Shown: positions 25,375-32,241 of the stretch, piece by piece
How positions within the stretch are numbered: position 1 is the first letter of the stretch
How the letters are laid out: every line of letters begins with the position of its first letter
Origin: JAPKZH01 sp964537875
Lineage (GTDB): Bacteria > Acidobacteriota > Aminicenantia > Aminicenantales > UBA4085
Length of the DNA: 48,275 nt
Direction: 5' to 3'
NCBI GenBank assembly: GCA_964537875.1
Contig: CAZIDN010000025.1
Coordinates: forward strand, 1 to 48,275
The notes under the pieces: model-generated
What the model was told of the DNA's origin: nothing
Database searches by the model: none
The model's input: only the letters and a program-made list of their open reading frames with translations
Made by a program: the position numbers and the translations under genes

Positions 25375-26334
25375 GTGAGCCAAATGATTGCTTTTGGACC
25401 CATTCCCTCAAGGCGCTTGGGACGCAGTTTGGGGATCAACAACATCCCGCCAAAAATCTGCAGTTATTCCTGTGTCTACTGTCAACTTGGAAGAACGCTA
25501 AAATTGCAGACGGAACGTCAAATATTCTACAGCCCGGAAGAAATTTTCCAGGCCGTTGACGAAAAAACCAAAGCCGCCCGCCGGAAAAAAGAACGGGTTG
25601 ATTTCTTGACCTTTGTCTCTGATGGCGAGCCAACCCTGGATTTGAGCCTCGGACAAGAAATTGAACAGCTTAAAGTTTTTGGGCGCAGAATTGCCGTGAT
25701 CTCGAACTCATCCCTGATCTGGAACAAGGACGTGCAGGTCGAACTGAACAAGGCCGATTGGGTTTCTTTGAAGATCGATGCTTTAAGTGAAGCCACATGG
25801 CGGAAGATCAACAGACCTCATAAGGCCTTGAGGTGGGAGCAAATTTTAGAGGGGATCAAGGCCTTTGCCCGCGACTTTAAGGGCTTTTTAGCGACAGAGA
25901 CGATGCTTATTCAAGGCCTGAATGACGCCCTAGAGGAATTCGAAAAGATCGCCGAATTCATCAGGGCTCTGCGCGTCAAAAAAAGCTATATCCTGATTCC
26001 GACAAGGCCTCCGGCTGAGGGCTGGGTCCGGGCGGCGAGCGAAAGATTTGTCGCAGCAGCCTACGAGCTTTTTCAACGCAAAGCTATCTCGACCGAATAT
26101 CTGATCGGGTACGAGGGCGACGCTTTTGCCTTCACGGGAAACGCCGAGGAGGATTTGCTCAGCATCACGTCCGTGCACCCCATGAGAGAGGATGCGGTCC
26201 GAGCGTTTCTGGAGAAGGCTCGGGCTGATTGGGATGTCGTTCGCAGGCTAATCCAGGAAGATCAGTTGATCGAAGTCGAATATGAAAACAAGAAATTCTA
26301 CCTGAGAAAGTTGAGAAGTCCGAGGAAAAAATAA
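25375..26334 (+). CDS. Radical SAM protein (COG0731-like)
   Basis: A 319-residue protein with the radical SAM cysteine triad CSYSCVYC (Cys29, Cys33, Cys36), preceded by FGPIPSRRLGRSLGINN, the hallmark of the COG0731 group related to tRNA wybutosine enzymes. The C-terminal 80 residues add a winged-helix-like domain (AVRAFLEKARADWDVVRRLI). The start is GTG 25375 or ATG 25384; AGGTGAG sits just upstream of the latter. It follows the efflux pump by 54 nt and may be co-transcribed, but its substrate is unknown. It uses SAM and a [4Fe-4S] cluster in the cytoplasm. Confidence 0.85.
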   Translation: MSQMIAFGPIPSRRLGRSLGINNIPPKICSYSCVYCQLGRTLKLQTERQIFYSPEEIFQAVDEKTKAARRKKERVDFLTFVSDGEPTLDLSLGQEIEQLKVFGRRIAVISNSSLIWNKDVQVELNKADWVSLKIDALSEATWRKINRPHKALRWEQILEGIKAFARDFKGFLATETMLIQGLNDALEEFEKIAEFIRALRVKKSYILIPTRPPAEGWVRAASERFVAAAYELFQRKAISTEYLIGYEGDAFAFTGNAEEDLLSITSVHPMREDAVRAFLEKARADWDVVRRLIQEDQLIEVEYENKKFYLRKLRSPRKK

Positions 26335-26474
26335 TCGCCTTTGATTTCGATGCCGGGTTGATCGACGAGATCCGGCAATCATCTGACGGAGACAGGCCCC
26401 AACAATTGACAAATGGATCCGGCATGGCTGCTGTCAGGCGAAAAAGCTTATCGGCTCTCTGTCCCCGCTTCCCG

Positions 26475-27230
26475 TCATAGGGGGATGTTCTTCAGAGTTC
26501 TCCTCAAGACCACGGAGAGGGGGACCTCGAGGCGATGGCTCTCTAATAAGTCCTGATTCCCCAGGATCTCCTCCGGATCGTCCTGAGCGATCACCTGTCC
26601 CGCGTCCATGAGGATCACGCGAGTGGCGATCTCGGCCACGAGATCAAGATCATGCGAAGCAATGATTTTTGTCATGGAGAATTTTTTGAGAAGCCCGATG
26701 AGGGCTCTTCGTGTCCCAGGGTCAAGCCCGGAGGCGGGTTCGTCCAGTACGAGAATTTCCGGCTCGAGGACAAGGACGGTGGCCAGAGCAGCCTTCTTTT
26801 TTTCGCCCAGACTGAGATGGGCCGCCGATCTGCGCTCCAAACCCTCAAGGCCGAGCGCCATTAAAATTCTCATCACCCTTTCCCGGATTTCATCCGCCGG
26901 TCTTTCCTGTTGGACGGGCCCGAAGGCGACGTCATCGAAAATCGTCGGCATGAATAACTGATCATCGGGATCCTGAAAAACCAGGCCGACTTTCGACCGG
27001 ATTTTCTTCACGTTTTTTCCAGAAACAGGCTCAGAAAGGACTTCAACCTGCCCCTGACCTTTAAGAACACCGTTCAAATGAAGAAGCAACGTCGATTTTC
27101 CCGCGCCGTTGGGCCCAATGATAGCCAGTGTTTCTCCCCGATAAACGGTGAAACTGACTCTCCGGAGGGCGCACGTTTGATCAGGGTACGCGAACGAAAG
27201 CTCTTTCACTTCAAGAACTTTGTCTCTCAA
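26475..27230 (-). CDS. cbiO: ECF transporter ATPase (CbiO/EcfA-like)
   Basis: A 251-residue ABC ATPase: Walker A GPNGAGKST (about 39-47), Q-loop VFQDPDDQLFMPTIFDDVAFGP, which is typical of ECF/cobalt ATPases, signature LSLGEKKKAA (Leu instead of the second residue of LSGGQ), Walker B ILVLDEPASGLDP and the switch His in ASHDLDL. It powers the importer together with the T protein encoded 9 nt upstream and the S protein. Only one ATPase gene is present, so it probably works as a homodimer. Last gene of the NikR-controlled operon. Confidence 0.92.
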   Translation of the reverse strand: MRDKVLEVKELSFAYPDQTCALRRVSFTVYRGETLAIIGPNGAGKSTLLLHLNGVLKGQGQVEVLSEPVSGKNVKKIRSKVGLVFQDPDDQLFMPTIFDDVAFGPVQQERPADEIRERVMRILMALGLEGLERRSAAHLSLGEKKKAALATVLVLEPEILVLDEPASGLDPGTRRALIGLLKKFSMTKIIASHDLDLVAEIATRVILMDAGQVIAQDDPEEILGNQDLLESHRLEVPLSVVLRRTLKNIPL

Positions 27231-27239
27231 GGTCGTTCC

Positions 27240-27968
27240 TTAAAACACGATCGTGATCACGGCGAGCAAAAAAATCGCAAGACAACCAACAAAGATATCC
27301 GCTTTCTGGAATTCCAGAACATCCAGGGTGCGGATTGTCCTCCCATCACACCCCCGGGAGAGCATAGCCGCATAGATCCTTTCGCTTCTCTGCAGGCTGC
27401 GTGTGAAGATCGCGGGCACAAGATAAGAGACGATGGTGATTTCGCGGCGGAGCTTTTTTCGGCCGAACGTCCTCGATTCCTTGGCTTTCAGGAGCCGGCC
27501 GACCTCTTCCCGGAAAAGGAAAAGGTAACGATGCGCGAAGGATAAAATAGCGGCGGCAAGGCTCGGGACGCGGAGTGACTCCAGGGCCTTGAGGAGGCGA
27601 TAAAACTCGGTTGTCAGGAGGAAAAGTTGCAACGCCAAGAGGATGAGGAACGTCTTGATCCCCAGGGTCAAAAAGAGCTTGAGTTTTTGAGCGGGGGGTT
27701 CCTTGCCAAAAAGGAAAATCGTCAGGCCGAGCCCGAGGAGAAATGGCCAAAGGAGCGCCATCTGCTTGATGCTGCGCGCGAGAGACTGTCGGAACAGCGC
27801 GGCGATGGCCATTAGGAATAAAAAATAAGCAGCGAACCGTTGCCCGCGAGAAACGGGCGTGAAGGCGATCACCAGAGAGAACGTGACGAATAAGATAATC
27901 TTAACCCGGGGGTCAAGTCGGCCAAGGGACAGGGACGCGGCGCCGGGGCTTGTGCTCGTCTGGCTCAT
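27240..27968 (-). CDS. cbiQ: ECF transporter transmembrane (T) component
   Basis: A 242-residue membrane protein with about five spans. The SLGRLDPRVKIILFVTFSL opening and the coupling helices with Ala-Arg-Gly-type motifs (RSLQRSERIYAAMLSRGCDG) are those of CbiQ/EcfT proteins. The coupling helix transmits ATPase motion to the substrate-binding S protein. The gene overlaps the methyltransferase stop by 4 nt, indicating coupled translation. Confidence 0.9.
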   Translation of the reverse strand: MSQTSTSPGAASLSLGRLDPRVKIILFVTFSLVIAFTPVSRGQRFAAYFLFLMAIAALFRQSLARSIKQMALLWPFLLGLGLTIFLFGKEPPAQKLKLFLTLGIKTFLILLALQLFLLTTEFYRLLKALESLRVPSLAAAILSFAHRYLFLFREEVGRLLKAKESRTFGRKKLRREITIVSYLVPAIFTRSLQRSERIYAAMLSRGCDGRTIRTLDVLEFQKADIFVGCLAIFLLAVITIVF

Positions 27969-28564
27969 GCTTTGGCTCGGGCGTGATAGAACGAGGGTCT
28001 ATCCTCGATGGAAATATCCCGGAATCCTGCACGGGTGAGCAACCGGGCCATGTCATCGTGGTCGGGGAGCATGTCCTTCCGTACAGGGCCCACGACTCGG
28101 GCGTGAAACGCGTTGATTTCCTCCCGACTCATGAAGTGGATGATGCTCAACTGTCCCCCTGATTTGAGCACCCGACGGAACTCCCGAAGGACGCTCGCTT
28201 GATTATGGAAATGGGGAAACGTGGAAAAACAGATCACGGCATCAAACGTTTCCTCTTTCAAGCAAAGATCATGAGCATCGGCCTGAAGAAAGCTCATGCG
28301 TCCTTCTGAATGTTTTTTCTTTGCCATCCGAAGCATTTCGAGCGAGAAATCCAGTTCCACAATTCTCCCTCTTTTTCCTGTGGCCTCTCTCAGATATGGG
28401 ATGAGCACTCCAGTCCCTGAGCCCACGTCCAGGACCCAATCGCCTCTTTTGGGGGGGAGGGCTTCAACGAGTTCTCGAAATCTTCTTTGCGACTCCTCCT
28501 CGTCGTCCTGAATTCGTCGATCCCATTCAACGGCCAGAGAGTCAAAAAATTCCCTCTTATTCAT
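27965..28564 (-). CDS. SAM-dependent methyltransferase in the ECF operon
   Basis: A 199-residue class I methyltransferase: motif I VLDVGSGTGVL, acidic residue IVELDFSLEML, motif II DAVICFSTFPHF and VLKSGGQLSIIHF. The start MNKREFFDSLAVEWD at 28564 has GGGGA 5 nt upstream; an ATG at 28585 overlapping the S-gene stop is an alternative. It lies between the S and T genes of the importer, so it probably modifies the imported compound or a related cofactor. COG2226-like proteins act on quinones, arsenite or small molecules; no choice can be made. Confidence 0.85.
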   Translation of the reverse strand: MNKREFFDSLAVEWDRRIQDDEEESQRRFRELVEALPPKRGDWVLDVGSGTGVLIPYLREATGKRGRIVELDFSLEMLRMAKKKHSEGRMSFLQADAHDLCLKEETFDAVICFSTFPHFHNQASVLREFRRVLKSGGQLSIIHFMSREEINAFHARVVGPVRKDMLPDHDDMARLLTRAGFRDISIEDRPSFYHARAKA

Positions 28565-28581
28565 GTCGTTCCCCGCGAATT

Positions 28582-29103
28582 TCATTCGATCATGGTTAGC
28601 GCTTTCATTCTTTTTTCAAGCTTGTTCACCAGAGGAGGAACGATGATAAAAATCAGGATCACTCCAGGAAGGCTGTGAATGAGAGAAAAAATTCCCAGGA
28701 CGCGATGAGGCAACCCTAAGAAAAGAGCAGAAAGGATAACAGCGGCGAGTAAGACGATTCTCTCCAGAATGACGGCAACTGCCAGCGTCAGCCAGATGTT
28801 GATTTTATGCTTCCTGTAGAGAACGGATGGCACGACAGACAAAACGATCCCTTCGGCCATCATGACAAAGGCTACGGGCGGGAAAAGCGGTGGCATTCCG
28901 GTCAGGAGGGCCGAGGCCAAAGGTGAAACCAGCCCGACAGTCAAAGCAACTGGAACCGGCGTTAAGAATCCAGCGAGGAGAATGGGATAGAACATCGGCA
29001 GGAAGGCGCTTCCCAGACCGACAGCATGGAACAGGATGGGAATGACTATGGCCAGCGCGACGAGCAAGCCTCCGAGGAGAATGTCCCTGCCCGTGTATTT
29101 CAT
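28582..29103 (-). CDS. ECF transporter substrate-specific (S) component, not CbiM-type
   Basis: A 173-residue membrane protein with five or six spans (GGLLVALAIVIPILFHAVGLG, LLAGFLTPVPVALTVG, LASALLTGMPPLFPP, ILERIVLLAAVILSALFLG, LPGVILIFIIVPPLV). The conserved GSAFLPMFYPILLAGF segment fits an S-component family. It lacks the N-terminal Met-His of CbiM/NikM, so it is not the classical Co/Ni binder despite control by NikR. It would bind the substrate in the membrane. Its ATG overlaps the stop of a TonB-receptor remnant. Confidence 0.8.
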   Translation of the reverse strand: MKYTGRDILLGGLLVALAIVIPILFHAVGLGSAFLPMFYPILLAGFLTPVPVALTVGLVSPLASALLTGMPPLFPPVAFVMMAEGIVLSVVPSVLYRKHKINIWLTLAVAVILERIVLLAAVILSALFLGLPHRVLGIFSLIHSLPGVILIFIIVPPLVNKLEKRMKALTMIE

Positions 29104-29395
29104 AAGTGGACCCTCAAGCCGAGTTTGACCGCCCGTTTGGGCATAGGATAAACACCCGCTCCGGTTCCAGGGAGATCGGCATAAATTCTGTAATCAGCGT
29201 TCAAATTGCCCATATCCTCCAACTCATCACCGGATCTTGATAACTCTAGTCGGCTGAAACGCGGAAAAGGGCCTTTTCTTTTTTGTCTTGATCTCTGGAT
29301 TCTTTGACCTCCTCGCGGAGAACACGTCTTGGGATCGTTGCGAAAATGAGAACAAGGACCATCAGCGGGATGAGGACGACTTTTCGGGTGTTCAT
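29100..29395 (-). pseudogene. TonB-dependent receptor reduced to its two ends
   Basis: From ATG 29395 (AAGGAGAG, 8-nt spacing) the frame gives a signal sequence (MNTRKVVLIPLMVLVLIFA) and a charged stretch ending KALFRVSAD, as at the start of BtuB-like receptors, then TAG at 29246. In another frame 29234-29100 encodes NADYRIYADLPGTGAGVYP and PKRAVKLGLRVHL, which match the last strands of such receptors. The plug and nearly all of the barrel are gone and the junction is out of frame. The remnant's stop overlaps the S-component ATG, showing that the lost receptor belonged to this importer operon. Confidence 0.55.
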
Positions 29396-29414
29396 TCGCA
29401 CTCTCCTTGGCCAT

Positions 29415-29451
29415 TCATAGTGTTACGAATTAATAAATAGTAACACCATGA
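29415..29451. promoter_or_regulatory. NikR operator
   Basis: The inverted repeat GTGTTAC (29420-29426), 13 nt, GTAACAC (29440-29446) agrees with the NikR consensus I recall for non-enterobacterial bacteria and archaea. The symmetry extends to 12-nt arms (29415-29426 and 29440-29451) with 11 matches. It covers the -10 box and start region of the ECF operon promoter, so Ni-NikR should block transcription of the importer. nikR itself is encoded 60 nt away. Confidence 0.85.
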
Positions 29452-29465
29452 ATGAAAAATGTCAA
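29437..29465 (-). promoter_or_regulatory. Promoter of the NikR-controlled ECF operon
   Basis: Minus-strand TTGACA (29460-29465), a 17-nt spacer and TACTAT (29437-29442). The right arm of the NikR operator lies over the spacer and -10 box. Confidence 0.75.
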
Positions 29466-29510
29466 TTTTTTATGGCTTTTTATCGCTGAAGGGGAAGGTG
29501 AAAAAGATAC

Positions 29511-29930
29511 TCAGCTGATGTTTTGGCCTGCAGTTGTCCTGATGAGCTTTCCGTGCTTGACGCTTTTTGTGCTCAGGAGCTCGTCGGCGATTTTTGTGAC
29601 CAGAGCATTTTGTCCTCTGAGAATGATTACCTCAAGGCAATTGTGCTCGTCCAGATGGACGTGGGTTGAGGAGATGACTACGTCGAGGTGTCGGTGTTGA
29701 ATTCGGGTTAGAAGATCAGTGACCTCTCGGCTGGCATGATCATAAACGAGGCTCAGGATTCCGATGACTTCCTGATCCTCTTTTTTCCATTCTTCAGAAA
29801 CAAGTCGTTCCCTGATTAAATCGCGGATAGCTTCAGAGCGGCTTTTATATCCAATTTTCTCGATGAGGGCATCAAATTGGGCCAGAAGATTGGTTTCCAG
29901 GGAGACACCGAATCGCGTGAGTTTTGACAT
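29511..29930 (-). CDS. nikR: Nickel-responsive regulator
   Basis: A 139-residue protein with an N-terminal ribbon-helix-helix (LTRFGVSLETNLLAQFD to about residue 45) and a C-terminal ACT-like domain. The nickel ligands of E. coli NikR are conserved with identical spacing: His79 (IQHRH), His90 and His92 (THVHLDEHNC) and Cys98. It represses nickel uptake when nickel is sufficient; the target operator sits just downstream of its gene. The ATG at 29930 is preceded by GGAGAA. Confidence 0.95.
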   Translation of the reverse strand: MSKLTRFGVSLETNLLAQFDALIEKIGYKSRSEAIRDLIRERLVSEEWKKEDQEVIGILSLVYDHASREVTDLLTRIQHRHLDVVISSTHVHLDEHNCLEVIILRGQNALVTKIADELLSTKSVKHGKLIRTTAGQNIS

Positions 29931-29937
29931 TTCTCCA

Positions 29938-29966
29938 AAAATAATCCTCGCTGAAAAAAATGTCAA
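29938..29966 (-). promoter_or_regulatory. Promoter of nikR, near-leaderless
   Basis: Minus-strand TTGACA (29961-29966), a 17-nt spacer and TATTTT (29938-29943). The start codon at 29930 is only 7 nt beyond, so little or no leader is expected. Confidence 0.55.
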
Positions 29967-30042
29967 GCTCATAAGCTGCGAAGGGTCGGCATGGGAGCAA
30001 ACCCAAGGGCGAAAAAAAAAGAAAAATATTTTCGTTGGGACC

Positions 30043-30071
30043 TTGACAAAGAGAAAAAAACGCCTTATTAT
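30043..30071 (+). promoter_or_regulatory. Promoter of the fur-led operon
   Basis: TTGACA (30043-30048), a 17-nt spacer and TATTAT (30066-30071), a near-perfect sigma70 promoter. The expected start point is near 30078, the first base of the Fur box. Confidence 0.85.
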
Positions 30072-30077
30072 ATTATT

Positions 30078-30096
30078 GAAAATGATTATCATTATC
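30078..30096. promoter_or_regulatory. Fur box
   Basis: The 19-bp sequence GAAAATGATTATCATTATC differs from the classical Fur consensus at one base. It covers the transcription start of fur and, with it, the operon downstream, so Fe(II)-Fur should repress its own gene and the following Fe-S handling genes. Confidence 0.92.
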
Positions 30097-30112
30097 ATCT
30101 CAAGGAGGTTTG

Positions 30113-30571
30113 ATGCCGGGTCCTTATAAATGGCAGCACCGGATGTGCGGACAAGTGGCCCGCTGGACCGTGCCCCGGGACGTCATCCTGGGCCTTCTGA
30201 GCCAGACTGACAAACACCTGAGTGCCAAGGAAATTTACGCATCCCTGTACAAGATGTATCCCGGGATCGGCCTGACCACAGTTTACCGGACGCTTGACCT
30301 TTTGGCCAGAATGGGCATCGTCACCCGAGTCAGCATCGGTGACGGCCAGAACAGGTATGAACTCAAGGGGGACTCCAAGAAAGACCACCACCATCATCTC
30401 ATCTGCACCCGGTGCGGCAAAATCATCAATTACCGTGACTTTGTGCAAGAAGAGCTGGAGCTGGTGAAAAAAACAGAAGAAGCCCTGGCTGAAAGATACA
30501 ATTTTGTCATTAAGGACCATAACATTGAATTTCTAGGGTTATGTGAGAACTGTCAATCAAAAAATCTCTAA
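30113..30571 (+). CDS. fur: Fur-family iron regulator
   Basis: A 152-residue Fur protein: winged helix with LSAKEIYASLYKMYPGIGLTTVYRTLDLL (about residues 37-65), the metal-binding HHHHLICTRCGK with the first Cys pair, and CENCQ as the second Cys pair near the C-terminus. The ATG at 30113 follows AAGGAGG. The Fur box upstream makes iron the likely signal, although zinc- or peroxide-sensing members share this layout. It is the first gene of a long co-directional run. Confidence 0.92.
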   Translation: MPGPYKWQHRMCGQVARWTVPRDVILGLLSQTDKHLSAKEIYASLYKMYPGIGLTTVYRTLDLLARMGIVTRVSIGDGQNRYELKGDSKKDHHHHLICTRCGKIINYRDFVQEELELVKKTEEALAERYNFVIKDHNIEFLGLCENCQSKNL

Positions 30572-30589
30572 AAAAGGAGGTACCATAAA

Positions 30590-30910
30590 ATGCCAATGGG
30601 AGATAGAACAGGTCCCTGGGGACTGGGCCCGAGAAGCGGCCGTGGCCTGGGATATTGTTCCGGTTACCCTTATCCAGGGTTCAAGAGTCCTTATCCGGGC
30701 TTCCTTTTTGGCCGCGGATTCGGACGGGGCTTTGGCAGAGGCCTGGGATTTGGCAGAGGACGCGGCCTCCGGCGGGCCGCTTATGGTCGGGGCTGGGGAT
30801 ATCCTCATCCGCCGGAAATGATGTACGGCTATCCTTTCCCGCCTGCCTTAAGTTATCCCTATAGAATTAGCTCCATGCCGTGGTCTCAATCCCGTGGACA
30901 ACAAAGCTAA
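30590..30910 (+). CDS. DUF5320-type Gly/Arg/aromatic-rich protein
   Basis: A 106-residue protein that opens MPMGDRTGPWGLGPRSGRG, the start typical of DUF5320 proteins, and continues with FGRGFGRGFGRGLGFGRGRG and a Pro/Tyr-rich half. It has one Cys, in LGYCSGY. It is low-complexity, cationic and probably disordered, with an excellent AAAGGAGG ribosome site. Proteins of this kind accompany NifX and Mrp-like genes in anaerobes; their function is not established. A role in binding or condensing Fe-S or nucleic acid is a guess. Confidence 0.75.
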   Translation: MPMGDRTGPWGLGPRSGRGLGYCSGYPYPGFKSPYPGFLFGRGFGRGFGRGLGFGRGRGLRRAAYGRGWGYPHPPEMMYGYPFPPALSYPYRISSMPWSQSRGQQS

Positions 30911-30950
30911 ATAAAGAACGAGAATTTTCCGAGTAAAGGAGGTGAATCAA

Positions 30951-31181
30951 ATGCCATTTGGAATGGGACGCGCAGGATGGTTTTATGGGCCTCATTCAGC
31001 ACCCTGGATGAGATGCTGGAGTCCGTGGTTCATGACGCCCTATGGGACGCCTTTTCCGCCTTTTGCTCAGGATGAAGAAGTCGCTTTCCTTGAAGAGCAG
31101 ACCAAAATCCTGGAGGATCAACTCGGCCAGATCCGAGAAAGGCTCGATGAGCTCAAAAAACAAAAAAAGGAGTCAAAATGA
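30951..31181 (+). CDS. DUF5320-type protein with C-terminal coiled coil
   Basis: A 76-residue protein with two parts: a Trp/Pro/Gly/Met-rich N-terminus (GMGRAGWFYGPHSAPWMRCW) and a coiled coil from about residue 43 (EEVAFLEEQTKILEDQLGQ) to the Lys-rich end. The ATG at 30951 has AAAGGAGG 8 nt upstream; GTG 30942 lies inside that site. The stop overlaps the next start (ATGA). The helical tail matches those of the next two proteins, suggesting they assemble together. Confidence 0.75.
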   Translation: MPFGMGRAGWFYGPHSAPWMRCWSPWFMTPYGTPFPPFAQDEEVAFLEEQTKILEDQLGQIRERLDELKKQKKESK

Positions 31182-31534
31182 GACATAGAAGGATGTATCA
31201 GTTTACCGGATTGCCCGGCTGGATGAGATTCGGTTTTTCTCCCGGCTGGGTGGGCAGAAGCCCGTCCGGCCTTGGCCCCTGTGCCCAATACCTTCTCCAC
31301 GGGACATGGCCGACCCCCCAGATGAATTTTGCTTGGCTCCAGGGGCAGATTCCTTTTTCTCCTGCGCCGGGATTTCCCATGCCTGGCTACCCTACGCCTT
31401 ATGACCCCTGGGGAGCCGCGGATATAACGCCTGAGAAAGAGCTCGAATTTCTCAAAGCAGCGGCGGAGAGGACTAAGGATGAACTGGCAGCGATTGAAAA
31501 GCGCATCAAAGAACTCGAAGGAGAAAACGGATGA
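31178..31534 (+). CDS. DUF5320-type protein with C-terminal coiled coil (second)
   Basis: A 118-residue relative of the preceding protein: a Gly/Pro/Trp/Phe-rich N-terminal two thirds (PGWMRFGFSPGWVGRSPSG, with one Cys in GPCAQYL) and a coiled coil in the last 38 residues (PEKELEFLKAAAERTKDEL to the end). It is joined to both neighbours by ATGA overlaps, so the three are made in fixed proportion. No enzymatic motif is visible. Confidence 0.72.
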   Translation: MRHRRMYQFTGLPGWMRFGFSPGWVGRSPSGLGPCAQYLLHGTWPTPQMNFAWLQGQIPFSPAPGFPMPGYPTPYDPWGAADITPEKELEFLKAAAERTKDELAAIEKRIKELEGENG

Positions 31535-32181
31535 AAATCGCTGTTTCTGCCTCCAGCCCAGATTTCGGTGCTTCCGTTGACCCGAGGTTTGGAAGATGCC
31601 CTTATTTCCTTTTTGTTGACCCCGAAACCATGGAATTTGAAGCGGTGGAAAATCCCAACATTTCCTCTGCCAGTGGAGCGGGTATCCAATCGGCACAGCT
31701 TATCGCTAACAAGGGGGCCAGGGCTTTGCTTACAGGAAGCTGCGGGCCCAACGCCTTCCAAACTCTCCAAGCGGCTGGAGTAGAGGTCATTGTCGGGGTT
31801 ATGGGAAGCATCAAAGAAGCTGTGGAGCAGTATAAGGCGGGAAAATTCCAGCCAATCACTCAGCCCAACGTCCCTTCTCATTTTGGCTTGGGCGGAAGCG
31901 GAGCCATGGGGCCAGGTTTCGGCATGGGTAGAGGAATGGGACAAGGAATGGGTCGCGGCATGGGCCGGGGAATGGGCAAAAGCGGGGGAAGAGGCTCCGG
32001 AAGGAGAATGGGATATCAAGAGCCGTTTGAAAATCCAATTTCTCCCTCTTTTGAGACAAATAAACCTCCGCTTTCTCCCCCCGAGGAGCTCGAACTATTG
32101 AAGCGTCAGTCTGCAGATCTTCGTCATCAGATGGACAATATTTCAAAAAGAATCGAGGATATAGAAAAGAAAAATAAATGA
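31531..32181 (+). CDS. NifX-domain protein with Gly-Met-Arg linker and coiled-coil tail
   Basis: A 216-residue three-part protein. Residues 1-105 are a NifX/NifB C-terminal-like domain (DPRFGRCPYFLFVD with Cys23; TGSCGPNAFQTLQAAGV with Cys71) of the type that binds Fe-S or FeMo-co precursors. Residues 119-161 are a cationic run of GMGRGM repeats. Residues 184-216 are the DUF5320-like coiled coil shared with the two preceding proteins. The order NifX domain, Gly-rich linker, cationic segment is that described for archaeal IssA, which stores Fe-S as thioferrate. No nitrogenase genes are present. Confidence 0.85.
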   Translation: MKIAVSASSPDFGASVDPRFGRCPYFLFVDPETMEFEAVENPNISSASGAGIQSAQLIANKGARALLTGSCGPNAFQTLQAAGVEVIVGVMGSIKEAVEQYKAGKFQPITQPNVPSHFGLGGSGAMGPGFGMGRGMGQGMGRGMGRGMGKSGGRGSGRRMGYQEPFENPISPSFETNKPPLSPPEELELLKRQSADLRHQMDNISKRIEDIEKKNK

Positions 32182-32241
32182 ATATTTATGCCAAATTTTT
32201 GTGCCGATAAGTCTTATTCAGACAAATGAAGGAGAAAATAC

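Noticed and set aside
25313..25378. A 21-codon frame between the RND pump and the radical SAM gene
   Set aside because: It overlaps the pump stop and probably only bridges translation; it has no ribosome site of its own and a composition no better than chance.
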